From: JAAUTS01 sp038250235 | Lineage (GTDB): Bacteria > Verrucomicrobiota > Verrucomicrobiia > Methylacidiphilales > JAAUTS01 | Direction of reading: 5' to 3' | Assembly: GCA_038250235.1 (NCBI GenBank) | Contig: JBBSCO010000025.1 | Span: 1-40,209, forward strand | DNA length: 40,209 nt | Part shown: piece by piece, positions 32,155-40,209 of the stretch | How the letters are laid out: each line of letters opens with the position of its first letter | Position numbering within the stretch: the first letter of the stretch is position 1 | Made by a program: the position numbers and the translations under genes | Notes under the pieces: generated by a model | Told to the model about the DNA's origin: nothing | Databases searched by the model: none | What the model saw: the letters and a program-made list of their open reading frames with translations, nothing else

Positions 32155-34809
32155 CTATTCTGCCCCAGTTTCCTCTGCCGCATCTGCTTTGGCTTTGAAC
32201 GCTTTTTGGGCTTTGCCCTTCGGCCTTTTTTCCTTGGATACCCTGGCTTCGCGGGGAGGAAATTCAAACGCGGTCGTTCCATCGTCTTTAAGGATAAGAT
32301 AAGCCTTGAAAGGACGACGTGTCTTCTTGCTGACGAAGGCGGTCATGAGATCCGTTTTGCGCTGGCTCAATAATTTAATGACCTGTTCGCGGCTGATTTC
32401 CTGGTCCAGAATTTTCTTGGACATGCGGAAACCTTTTTTTCTCTCGGGATTCCCAGCCTTGGCAGTTTCACCCTTTTTGCCTTTGCCCTTCTTCGGCTGT
32501 TCCGCTTTTTCATCTACTTCTGGTTCGGAAATAGTTTCTCCGCCTTCTTTTTTCTGTTCAGGCTCGGTCACATAGGCGTTGGGAGCCTCAAAAACACGGC
32601 GCTTGGTGGCAGGACAGATTCCCAAGGGTTCCTGACCGTCGAAATTCGGGGCTTCTTCCGATTCGGAATTCCCCCAGTCGAGACTGACATCCTTGTCATC
32701 ACCGAGTTTGACAAAAGCGCTGAAGGAACGTCCCATACGGCTTTTGAAATCATCGAGAGGACCGACAATACGTTTTTCCAGCAACTCTTTGACCTCTTCT
32801 ACGGACATGACGCGGCCTGCAATGTTTTTGGCCACGGAGAAGGAACCGTCGCGGGTGCGGAAATCTTTCAGGGTCTTGATCATTCTTTGATGGGAAAAAG
32901 GATCGACTAACTCGGTTTCATGCAGGAAAACTTCGGCCGGATCGCCGCCTTTGCGGATACGCTCGATGACATCACGGGTCATGTCCTCGATTTCCCGCAT
33001 AAATTCGGAACGGGTGAATTTCTTCTGCTCGATCAGCTTCAGCTTGTATTCCCACTCGCCTGTAAGCTCCGCAGAGGACAGGGCAGGAATTTTGATGACA
33101 TCCAAGGTTTCCATCAGGTCAAAGGCCTTGGTCGTGGGTTTGAGTTCGCGGCCCAGACGGTCGATGTATCTTTCACCGATTAAATTTTCAATGATGGCGG
33201 CGCGTGTCGCAGGAGTGCCCAGACCTCGGGCGGACATAGCGTCCCGGAGTTCTTCATCTTCCACCAGCTTGCCCGCTCCTTCCATCGCGGAAAGAAGCGT
33301 TGCTTCAGAAAAGCGGGCAGGAGGCCTGGTCATTTCGGCGATGAGCACCAATTCCTTGGTATCGACTTTTTCGCCTTCCTTCACGGCCACCAGAGACGGC
33401 GTGCTATCATCATCAGGATTCTGTTCTTCGCGTCCATAGATCGCGAGCCAGCCCGGATCTTTCAGGACTTTTCCTTCACTTTTGAAGGCATGATCCTTCA
33501 CGCGTGTGATACGGGTGGTGACTTCAAATACCGCCGCCGGATAGAAGACCGCCAGGAAACGTTTCGTGACCAGGTCGTAAATTTTCTGTTCGGTTTCACT
33601 CAGGTTGCCGGGCACTTCCTGGGTGGGGGTGATGGCAAAGTGATCCGATACTTTGGCGTTGTTGAAAATACGCTTGCTCGGCTTGACCCAGGCTTCCTGC
33701 AGAATCTTGTTGGCGTAAGGTTTGTATCCGGTGCTGCCCAGATTTTTCAGAACACCAATAACGGTGCTCAGGTAATCTTCCGGCAAATAGCGGCTGTCCG
33801 TCCTGGGATAGGTCAGTGCCTTGTGTTTTTCATAAAGGGACTGGGCAATGGACAAGGTCATTCTTGCCGGAAAACCGAATTTCGAGTTGGCTTCGCGCTG
33901 AAGGGATGTCAGGTCAAAAAGAAGAGGCGAAAGCTGGGTCGCGGGTTTGCTCTTTTCTTCGACGATGCCGGGCCTGCCTTCACATTCGACGATAATTCTT
34001 TCCGCAGTCTTCAGATCCCAAAGCCGTTCTGCTTTGTCATCTTTTTTGTCGTCGACAGCACCTTCTTTGACTTCGGTCTTTTTGAAGGATTCATCAAACC
34101 AACGTCCGGTGTACTCACCCGCAGCGGCCTCAAAACGGCCATGGACTTCCCAGTAGGGACGGGTCTGGAATTGGCGGATCTGTTCCTCACGCTTGACCAT
34201 AATGGCCAGGGTCGGGGTCTGCACACGACCAACAGTCGTCTTGTTGAAACCGCCTCCTTTGGAATTGAATGAAGTCAGGGCACGGGTGCCGTTGATACCA
34301 ACCAGCCAATCGCTTTCAGAACGGCAGATGGCGGCATCAGCCAGGGGTTGCATCTCCTCCGAATCACGAAGATGGGTAAATCCTTCCTTGATGGCGTTGG
34401 GAGTCATCGACTGCAGCCAAAGCCGTTTGACCGGTTTCTTCGAACCCACTGCCTGTATGATGTAACGGAAAATCAGTTCTCCTTCGCGTCCGGCATCACA
34501 AGCGTTGATGAGGGCATCAACGTCTTTGCGTGCGATGAGTTTTTTCAGGACTTTGTAACGGGCTTCACTGCGCACTATAGGGGACAGATCGAAATGAGGC
34601 GGGATGACAGGGAGATTGTCGATGTTCCACTTCCCTTTCTTGGGTTCGGAACCTTCTGCGGCCTTAATTTCCAAAAGATGACCTACAGCCGAGGAGATTA
34701 CATACTTCTCATTTTCGTAGAAGTCCTTCTCTTTCTTAAACTTACCCAGCACTTTGGCGATGTCGCCAGCAACACTAGGCTTCTCGGCTATGACAAGCGT
34801 TTTACCCAT
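32155..34809 (-). CDS. topB: Type IA DNA topoisomerase, topoisomerase III-like
   Basis: 884 aa. The N-terminal Toprim fold has VIAEKPSVAGDIA and ACDAGREGELIFRYI. The catalytic Tyr is in KALTYPRTDSRYLPEDYL, the form found in TopB rather than TopA. The C-terminal part contains topoisomerase C-terminal repeat modules (DGSFSVAKNIAGRVMSVEE, KSRMGRSFSAFVKLG, then KKTRRPFKAYLILKDDGTTA), not TopA zinc fingers. A Lys/Ala-rich tail ends the protein (KGKAQKAFKAKADAAEE). It relaxes or decatenates DNA by single-strand passage. It starts one base after the dprA stop codon, the position often held by topA. The symbol reflects domain type and is less certain than the family. Confidence 0.88.
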   Translation of the reverse strand: MGKTLVIAEKPSVAGDIAKVLGKFKKEKDFYENEKYVISSAVGHLLEIKAAEGSEPKKGKWNIDNLPVIPPHFDLSPIVRSEARYKVLKKLIARKDVDALINACDAGREGELIFRYIIQAVGSKKPVKRLWLQSMTPNAIKEGFTHLRDSEEMQPLADAAICRSESDWLVGINGTRALTSFNSKGGGFNKTTVGRVQTPTLAIMVKREEQIRQFQTRPYWEVHGRFEAAAGEYTGRWFDESFKKTEVKEGAVDDKKDDKAERLWDLKTAERIIVECEGRPGIVEEKSKPATQLSPLLFDLTSLQREANSKFGFPARMTLSIAQSLYEKHKALTYPRTDSRYLPEDYLSTVIGVLKNLGSTGYKPYANKILQEAWVKPSKRIFNNAKVSDHFAITPTQEVPGNLSETEQKIYDLVTKRFLAVFYPAAVFEVTTRITRVKDHAFKSEGKVLKDPGWLAIYGREEQNPDDDSTPSLVAVKEGEKVDTKELVLIAEMTRPPARFSEATLLSAMEGAGKLVEDEELRDAMSARGLGTPATRAAIIENLIGERYIDRLGRELKPTTKAFDLMETLDVIKIPALSSAELTGEWEYKLKLIEQKKFTRSEFMREIEDMTRDVIERIRKGGDPAEVFLHETELVDPFSHQRMIKTLKDFRTRDGSFSVAKNIAGRVMSVEEVKELLEKRIVGPLDDFKSRMGRSFSAFVKLGDDKDVSLDWGNSESEEAPNFDGQEPLGICPATKRRVFEAPNAYVTEPEQKKEGGETISEPEVDEKAEQPKKGKGKKGETAKAGNPERKKGFRMSKKILDQEISREQVIKLLSQRKTDLMTAFVSKKTRRPFKAYLILKDDGTTAFEFPPREARVSKEKRPKGKAQKAFKAKADAAEETGAE

Positions 34810-34810
34810 T

Positions 34811-35905
34811 TTAATCGGTCTTTACAAAATATTTGCCTGGGAGTTGCCGGATCAATTTCCGCATCTCCAAGCGAAGCAAGGTAGAAGAGACCTTGGCCGA
34901 TGGCAACCCGCATTTTCTGATGATTTCGTCCAGATGGATTTCATTCAGCTCCAAGACGTTAAGCAATTGGAGCTCTTCCTCGGACAAATCGTCCGGCCAG
35001 GCTTGCCTGGGTTCGTTTTCCAAGGTGGGAAAAAGAAACTCGAACTCTTGGAGAATGTCCTCCACCCCCTCGACCAACTTGGCCCCCTCCTTGATCAGGC
35101 GATGGCATCCCTTGGAGCTGGCATCGTTGATCCGGCCCGGAATGGCAAAAACCTGCCGGCCCTGGTCCAAGGCCATGCGGGCAGTGATCAATGCTCCGCT
35201 TTTTTCCCCGGCCTCCACCACCAAAACCCCGCGGCTCAGGCCACTGACGATGCGGTTACGCATGGGAAAAGTCTGCTTATCCGGCGGGGTTCCCAGACAG
35301 AACTCCGACATGACCACGCCGCCCTTCTCGGCAATCATTTCAGCGAGGGCACGGTTCTCCGGGGGATAAATCAGATCCATTGAGGAACCAATGACCGCCA
35401 GAGTCCGTCCCTTGGCAGCAAGAGCTCCCTGATGGGCCGCCGTGTCAATACCCCTGGCCAGCCCGCTGCCAACGGTCAGTCCGGCATAAGCCATCTGATA
35501 GGAAAGTTTTTTCGCGGTCTCCAGACCATAGTAAGTGGTGTTACGTGAGCCGACCACGGCAATGGAACGCTTCCGGGCCGCCTCCAGATCCCCCCGATAG
35601 TATAACACAAGCGGAGGATCATAGATTTCCTTCAGTTGTTCCGGGTAGGCTTCATCCTCGCAATCTACGACCTGCAGGTTCAACTCCCTGATCTGGTCGA
35701 GTTCTTTCTGTAAGTCGAAAGTCTTTTCCCATGCGGACAACGAATCCGCCGCAGCCTGCCCGATTCCTTCGATCCTGGCCAGGGTCGAACCGCGCTCACT
35801 GAAAACGGCCTCGACCGATCCAAGCGCTTCCCTTAATTTGCGCACACGGATCGGCCCGATCAACCTCAGGCTGTTCAGAACAAGATAACATTCCGTTCGA
35901 GTCAT
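34811..35905 (-). CDS. dprA: DNA-processing protein DprA
   Basis: 364 aa. It loads RecA on incoming single-stranded DNA during natural transformation. An N-terminal SAM/HhH region (about 1-60) is followed by the Rossmann core: IAVVGSRNTTYYGLETAK, SGLARGIDTAAHQGAL, FPMRNRIVSGLSRGVLVVEA, GALITARMALDQGRQVFAIPG and KGCHRLIKEGA. The C-terminal winged helix (about 300-360) ends LRLEMRKLIRQLPGKYF. Translation is probably coupled to topB. It diverges from the pseudopilin gene. No Shine-Dalgarno is visible. Confidence 0.97.
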   Translation of the reverse strand: MTRTECYLVLNSLRLIGPIRVRKLREALGSVEAVFSERGSTLARIEGIGQAAADSLSAWEKTFDLQKELDQIRELNLQVVDCEDEAYPEQLKEIYDPPLVLYYRGDLEAARKRSIAVVGSRNTTYYGLETAKKLSYQMAYAGLTVGSGLARGIDTAAHQGALAAKGRTLAVIGSSMDLIYPPENRALAEMIAEKGGVVMSEFCLGTPPDKQTFPMRNRIVSGLSRGVLVVEAGEKSGALITARMALDQGRQVFAIPGRINDASSKGCHRLIKEGAKLVEGVEDILQEFEFLFPTLENEPRQAWPDDLSEEELQLLNVLELNEIHLDEIIRKCGLPSAKVSSTLLRLEMRKLIRQLPGKYFVKTD

Positions 35906-36026
35906 TCGTATTGTTTAACACAAAAGCCGTCCCAAACGCAAAGAATGAAATGACGAATCTCCTTCCGGTGAAGAGAGCCACCAGTTCTTTCAACTCCCCA
36001 AAGGGTTTTCCTTGTGTATTGTGGAA

Positions 36027-36653
36027 ATGGTGAGAACCACAAGACAAGCTTTCACACTGATTGAGCTTTTGGCCACACTACTGATTCTTTCACTGCTTCT
36101 TGCCCTTCTTTTTCCGGCAGTCAGGATGGGCCTGAACAGAGCCCATACCGCCAAATCTTCCAGCAATCTCCGCCAGATCGGCCTGGCCTTCCAGCTTTAC
36201 CTGCAGAACAACGACAACATTCTTCCCCAAAGGTTCTATCCCTCGGCCTCTCCGCGTACAGGATATGATGAATTGCTCCTGCCATACACCGGCGGGGACA
36301 CCTCCATTTTTCAATGCCCCGCCCATAAAAAACGCGATTATCCCTTTGAACCCTCCTACGGGATGAATTGGTATTATGATAATTGTAGCGTCTTGCTGGT
36401 GAAAAATGCCTCCCGAACCATCCTCGCCACAGGCACACTGGGCTCAGCCGGAACCGGTGCCCATCGGGCTGACCGCGACAGCATAGAGCCGGGAGTTCTC
36501 GACAAAACCCGGCACAACGGCAAAGCCAACTACCTGTTCTTCGACGGGCATGTGGAGCTTTTGAAATACGAACAGACTCTCGCACCCGACGACATGTGGG
36601 GCACGGATTTCGGAAAGCATGATGAAGCTCTGCCTGACACCTACTCACCTTAA
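36027..36653 (+). CDS. Type II pseudopilin-like protein with H-X9-DG motif
   Basis: 208 aa. A short positive leader is cut before Phe in TTRQA|FTLIELLATLLILSLLLA, the class III prepilin signal, followed by one long hydrophobic helix. The C-terminal half has RHNGKANYLFFDGHVELL, the prepilin processing-associated H-X9-DG motif that is expanded in Planctomycetes and Verrucomicrobia. Internal cysteines (FQCPAHK, DNCSVLL) may pair. The open frame starts at a TTG at 36012; ATG 36027 is preferred. No secretion or pilus genes are adjacent, so its machine is unknown. Confidence 0.88.
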   Translation: MVRTTRQAFTLIELLATLLILSLLLALLFPAVRMGLNRAHTAKSSSNLRQIGLAFQLYLQNNDNILPQRFYPSASPRTGYDELLLPYTGGDTSIFQCPAHKKRDYPFEPSYGMNWYYDNCSVLLVKNASRTILATGTLGSAGTGAHRADRDSIEPGVLDKTRHNGKANYLFFDGHVELLKYEQTLAPDDMWGTDFGKHDEALPDTYSP

Positions 36654-36686
36654 ATCGTTTTTACAGGAGGCAAAGGTTCGCGTTGT

Positions 36687-37745
36687 TCAGACTATTTTTT
36701 GCAGAACCTGCCGGATCTCCGCCTCGGAGATGTCACTGCACAATTCGGTTCTTCCAATCTCAGGCATCAACACCCACTGAATCCCGTAGGCTGTAGTTTT
36801 TTTATCCCTCAAAAGGGCAGGTTGCAGTTGCTCAAAGCTCAATCCGGGGTAATGAACCGGGAGCCCATTGGCCTCCAATGCAAGCCGAACCCGTGAAACT
36901 GTTCCCTCGGACAGTCCGCAATTCCGCTCGGAAAGCAGGGTGGCGGCCACCATGCCAATTGAAATGGCTTCACCATGGAGCAATTTGCCGTAACCAACAG
37001 ACTGTTCAATGGCATGCCCCAGAGTGTGTCCAAAATTAAGAATGGCCCTCAAACCACTTTCTTCACGTTCATCAACGGCTACAACTTCCGCTTTGATTTC
37101 CACGCAGCGTTTGATGAGGGGAGCGAGATCCGTGGGACGTCCTTTGGCCACCTCTTCAAAAAACGCGGCATCCCGGATCAAACCGTATTTGATGACCTCG
37201 GCCATCCCTGCCGACAATTCCCGTTCAGGCAGTGTTTTCAGAAAATCCAGATCAATGACAACACGCTGCGGTTGATAAAAAGCTCCGACCAGATTTTTTC
37301 CTTCGGGCAGATTAACGCCTGTTTTACCCCCAACGCTACTATCGACAGCCGCCAGCAGGGTCGTTGGAATCTGGATGAATTTTATTCCGCGCAAATAACT
37401 GGCCGCGAGGTAACCGGCCAGATCCCCCACCACTCCGCCCCCAACCGCCACGACCGTGGCTGAACGCGAAAAACGCTCTTCTGCCAGGCGTGAGCAAAGA
37501 CGGGAAAAGACAGAAAGTGATTTGGCTTTTTCACCCGCTTCGACTTCGAGGCAGACCACTTTTGAGCTCAGGCCCGAAAGTTCCATCAAGAGCTTGGAGA
37601 ACCAGGGTTGTCGGGAAACTGTGGTGTCGGTAACCAGGGCGATACCACCTTTAAAGTCGACCTCCTTCAATGAGGAAGCCACAAGTCCGTTACCAATATG
37701 AATGGAATAGGAACGCTCACCCAATTCAACGTTCACCGTTTGCAT
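36687..37745 (-). CDS. aroB: 3-dehydroquinate synthase
   Basis: 352 aa. Second step of the shikimate pathway, NAD- and metal-dependent. Motifs are LEVEAGEKAKSLSVFSRL, VAVGGGVVGDLAGYLAASYL (NAD site), IPTTLLAAVDSSVGGKTGVN, the metal ligands in AEVIKYG, NFGHTLGHAIE and LLHGEAISIGM, and a C-terminal DKKTTAYGIQWVL. The GGGAGG Shine-Dalgarno sits directly against the ATG at 37745. GTG three codons downstream (37736) would have better spacing and is a possible true start. It is 64 bp after rpoD on the same strand. Confidence 0.96.
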   Translation of the reverse strand: MQTVNVELGERSYSIHIGNGLVASSLKEVDFKGGIALVTDTTVSRQPWFSKLLMELSGLSSKVVCLEVEAGEKAKSLSVFSRLCSRLAEERFSRSATVVAVGGGVVGDLAGYLAASYLRGIKFIQIPTTLLAAVDSSVGGKTGVNLPEGKNLVGAFYQPQRVVIDLDFLKTLPERELSAGMAEVIKYGLIRDAAFFEEVAKGRPTDLAPLIKRCVEIKAEVVAVDEREESGLRAILNFGHTLGHAIEQSVGYGKLLHGEAISIGMVAATLLSERNCGLSEGTVSRVRLALEANGLPVHYPGLSFEQLQPALLRDKKTTAYGIQWVLMPEIGRTELCSDISEAEIRQVLQKIV

Positions 37746-37809
37746 CCTCCCTTTCTAGCGGGAAAATGCCGAATGCCCATGAAATTTCCATGGAACTCCT
37801 GGCAGAGAA

Positions 37810-39711
37810 TCAAACCTCGGTTTCGAGGAAGCCCTGCAGGTGGCGGATACGGGTCGGGTGACGCATCTTGCGCAAAGCCTTGGCTTCGATCTGACGGATG
37901 CGTTCACGGGTAACCTTGAACTGGCGACCAACTTCTTCCAAAGTGCGGGAATAACCGTCAACCAGTCCAAAACGTTGCTCCAATACGGCGCGTTCGCGTT
38001 CGGTCAGGGAATCCAGGACATCCTTGATTTTTTCCTTGAGAAGCGCGTGGGCCGTCATGTCGGCGGGGTTCTCCGCACTCTTGTCTTCGATGAAATCGCC
38101 AAAGGTCGTGTCATCACTGTCGCCTACCTGGGCCTGCAGGGAAATGGGTTGCTGGGCCATTTTCAGGACAGCACGCACGCGTTCCACCGGCATGGCGGTT
38201 TCTTCCGCCACTTCTTCCGGTGTGGGTTCACGCCCGAACTCCTGCACCAATTGCTTCTGCACACGCATCAACTTGTTGATCGTTTCGATCATGTGGACCG
38301 GAATACGGATGGTGCGGGCCTGGTCGGCAATACTACGGGTGATGGCCTGACGGATCCACCAGGTGGCGTAGGTTGAAAATTTGTAGCCACGGCGGTATTC
38401 GAACTTCTCCACCGCCTTCATCAGACCCATGTTGCCTTCCTGGATCAAATCGAGGAAAGAGAGGCCGCGGTTGGTGTATTTCTTGGCGATAGAAATAACG
38501 AGGCGCAGATTGGCCTCGACCATCTCGGTTTTGGCCCGGAGGGCCTTGCGCAGCCAGTCTTTGAGTTGGCGGTGATCGCTTTCAAACTGCTCCACAGGCA
38601 CGCGGAATTTGACAGTAAGATCTTCGATCTGCTGATCGATGAAATCGATACGGTCTTTGTCCTGTTTCTTGCGGGACTTGGATCGTTCGATCTGATCCTT
38701 CTCACGGCGGAGTTCAACCAGATTGCGGTGATAGTTGTCACAGATGGCGACAAACTCTTCAGTGACTTTCTGTTTGAAGAAAAATTTGATGTAAAGCTTC
38801 TGGAGGGATTGGTCGGCTTTTTCGAAAACCTTGAGGGCCTTCTGCTTGTTGGCTTCACCTTTGGCCTTCAAAAGTTTTCCGTAACTTTCCTGAACCTTTT
38901 TGTTCGCGACGAGAACCTCGCGGACAAGCTTCTTCAGGGTCTTCATGTACTTCTCGCGGCTGTCAATCTTCTTGTCCTGGATGACACGGTCAAAACGTTC
39001 ACGGCCCTGTTCAAGTTTCTCTGCCAGGTTGACATACTCATCGGCAATGAAACCGAAGCGGTGCAGGAATTTTTGAACCATCATTTCAGCGTCTTCGATA
39101 CGCTTGGAAATTTCGACTTCCTGCTCACGCGTCAAAAGGGGAACCTGGCCCATCTGCTTGAGATACATGCGGACGGGATCGTCGAGGATATCGAGCTTGG
39201 CTTCAGCCTTCTCTTCTTCATCCGGCTCATCCTGGCCTCCAACGGTCTGCTTATAACTGTCGACTTCGGAAGCCTGAATAACATCGATTTCCATCGTGCG
39301 CAGGAAACCCAGAATACCTTCAACCTGATCGGGATTATTGACACTGGCTGGAAGGGCTTCGTGAAGGTCGTCAAAGGTCAGATAGCCCTGCTCACGGGCC
39401 AGCTTGATCACTTCACGGAGGCGGGCCTGCCACTCGGCATTGCCGCTCCACACGGCGGCCATCATGTCTTTTTCAGAAAATTTGCTGGCGTCAATTTCTT
39501 TGCCGGAAGCATCCTTGAAAATGTCGTTCAGCTTTTTGGAAATATCCGGATTGTCTTCCTGCGGCTTTTCGGCGGACTTTTTTCCTTTTTTGGAGGAAGT
39601 CTCGACAACAGCTGCGGCAAGAGAGGGCTTGGCGGTTTGGCTTGTTTTACTGGCGGCGGTTTTTTTGACCGGCGATTCCTTGGACTTCTTTGCGGGCTGC
39701 TTCTTCGACAC
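37810..39711 (-). CDS. rpoD: Primary RNA polymerase sigma factor (sigma70)
   Basis: 633 aa. A long Lys/Ala/Ser-rich N-terminal extension (about 1-60) precedes region 1.1. Region 1.2 is DPVRMYLKQMGQVPLLTREQE. A large non-conserved insert rich in Lys/Glu (about 215-385) lies before region 2. Region 2 has NLRLVISIAKKYTNRGLSF, DLIQEGNMGLMKAVEKFEYR and FSTYATWWIRQAITRSIADQ. Region 3 follows QEFGREPTPEEVAEE. Region 4 ends with VTRERIRQIEAKALRKMRHP. This is a housekeeping sigma. GAGG five bases before the ATG fits. It is downstream of the probable dnaG, as in the macromolecular-synthesis operon, but rpsU is not visible within the window. Confidence 0.97.
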   Translation of the reverse strand: MSKKQPAKKSKESPVKKTAASKTSQTAKPSLAAAVVETSSKKGKKSAEKPQEDNPDISKKLNDIFKDASGKEIDASKFSEKDMMAAVWSGNAEWQARLREVIKLAREQGYLTFDDLHEALPASVNNPDQVEGILGFLRTMEIDVIQASEVDSYKQTVGGQDEPDEEEKAEAKLDILDDPVRMYLKQMGQVPLLTREQEVEISKRIEDAEMMVQKFLHRFGFIADEYVNLAEKLEQGRERFDRVIQDKKIDSREKYMKTLKKLVREVLVANKKVQESYGKLLKAKGEANKQKALKVFEKADQSLQKLYIKFFFKQKVTEEFVAICDNYHRNLVELRREKDQIERSKSRKKQDKDRIDFIDQQIEDLTVKFRVPVEQFESDHRQLKDWLRKALRAKTEMVEANLRLVISIAKKYTNRGLSFLDLIQEGNMGLMKAVEKFEYRRGYKFSTYATWWIRQAITRSIADQARTIRIPVHMIETINKLMRVQKQLVQEFGREPTPEEVAEETAMPVERVRAVLKMAQQPISLQAQVGDSDDTTFGDFIEDKSAENPADMTAHALLKEKIKDVLDSLTERERAVLEQRFGLVDGYSRTLEEVGRQFKVTRERIRQIEAKALRKMRHPTRIRHLQGFLETEV

Positions 39712-39783
39712 ATCAAACCTCGGTTAGTTTTCGACTGCCACAGGAACCATCCCGGAACAGGAAAAGCCTTATAAGCTAGTTTC

Positions 39784-40209
39784 CTAAGTGCTTGCTGTCA
39801 AAGAATTTTTCAGTTTATAGAGCCCACTCTGCTCGCCCAATAATTCGGCTTTTCGAGCCGGTTCCAAACCGGGTTGGTTCAAAAGCTGGCTGATCACCAA
39901 AAGCCGGTTCCGAATCCAATCCAAATGGAGACGGACGCAGGCCCGTTTGGCGATGGCCAGAACCCGGTCACTGTCCTGGCTTTGCAGACCGGCGGTGTCC
40001 AGACCCGTCAGATAGTTTTGTTCACCCTCTTCCAAATGACTGTAAATGGATTCCTGTCCGCTCCAGATTTCCTCGGTGTAGAGATCCATCATCTTTTGCA
40101 ACAGTCCGGCACCGGCCAGATTCATGATCCACTCCGGATTCAACTCTTTCTGAATCTCCGGTATGCACCCGCTGTGGGAAAGCACCACCTGCACCAGATC
40201 GGCTACCAA
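39784..40209 (-). CDS. dnaG: DNA primase, C-terminal part (cut by window edge)
   Basis: Only the last 141 codons lie in the window; the frame runs off the end at 40209, so no start is seen. The visible part is all-helical: DLVQVVLSHSGCIPEIQKEL, IWSGQESIYSHLEEGEQNYL, then a final basic/Leu-rich segment (RKAELLGEQSGLYKLKNSL). It resembles the C-terminal helicase-interaction region of DnaG, a poorly conserved domain. The assignment rests mainly on position directly before rpoD. A different protein cannot be excluded without the N-terminal part. Confidence 0.65.
   Translation of the reverse strand: MVADLVQVVLSHSGCIPEIQKELNPEWIMNLAGAGLLQKMMDLYTEEIWSGQESIYSHLEEGEQNYLTGLDTAGLQSQDSDRVLAIAKRACVRLHLDWIRNRLLVISQLLNQPGLEPARKAELLGEQSGLYKLKNSLTAST

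Noticed and set aside
38566..39774. A 402-codon plus-strand frame opposite rpoD
   Set aside because: Shadow of rpoD; its Phe/Leu/Asp-rich composition reflects the antisense of Lys/Glu codons.

Overview
This window looks like a chromosomal stretch of a Gram-negative PVC-superphylum bacterium, most likely a member of Verrucomicrobiota. That placement is inference from several signs. WaaA implies LPS. A type-II pseudopilin carries the PVC-typical C-terminal H-X9-DG motif. FabD has the active-site block GLSLGE. Shine-Dalgarno sequences are scarce, and RAYT/REP-type repeat elements are present. No phage, plasmid or CRISPR locus is visible.

Layout, left to right. 1-560: no convincing gene, but two structured inverted-repeat elements resembling integron attC sites. 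561-8133: a LysM-bearing D-Ala-D-Ala carboxypeptidase, a pair of small membrane/coiled-coil proteins, a tiny secreted Cys/Lys peptide, a GC-rich region that could encode a structured RNA, a secreted protein of unknown function, a large U32-family protein (RlhA/TrhP type), and a DUF748/AsmA-like protein in an operon with a small membrane protein. 8134-8920: tRNA-Tyr with a clear promoter, followed downstream by exact 123-bp tandem repeats that each begin with a copy of the tRNA 3' end. 9070-11710: a ferredoxin converging on infC-rpmI-rplT-pheS. infC starts at an AUU codon, and a terminator hairpin abuts pheS. 11987-16921: a hydroxyacid-dehydrogenase-like enzyme, a giant TPR exported protein and endonuclease III. 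16991-18005: a RAYT transposase gene bracketed by 24-bp inverted repeats.

18275-27874 is a fatty-acid and translation supercluster: fabD-fabG-acpP-fabF-rpmE-prfA-prmC-coaD-DUF177-rpmF-plsX-fabH. It makes malonyl-ACP, the elongation enzymes, ACP, the initiating ketosynthase and the phosphate acyltransferase for phospholipid synthesis. It is interspersed with ribosomal protein, release-factor and CoA-synthesis genes and punctuated by hairpin terminators and REP-like repeats. 28007-31081: WaaA, a Phd/PIN toxin-antitoxin pair whose toxin is split by a -1 frameshift at an A7 run, and a Xer recombinase. 31126-32146: a second, different RAYT flanked on both sides by a 75-bp-period repeat family that also occurs in the prfA-coaD region. 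32155-40209: topoisomerase III-type gene with dprA, a lone pseudopilin, aroB, rpoD and the 3' end of a probable dnaG.

The most interesting signals are the tRNA-Tyr tail repeats (organised like E. coli tyrT/rtT repeats), the RAYT-REP pairing, the slippery-site PIN toxin, the infC AUU start, the terminator abutting pheS, and the attC-like and RNA-like structured elements. No wholly new multi-gene system can be asserted from sequence alone.
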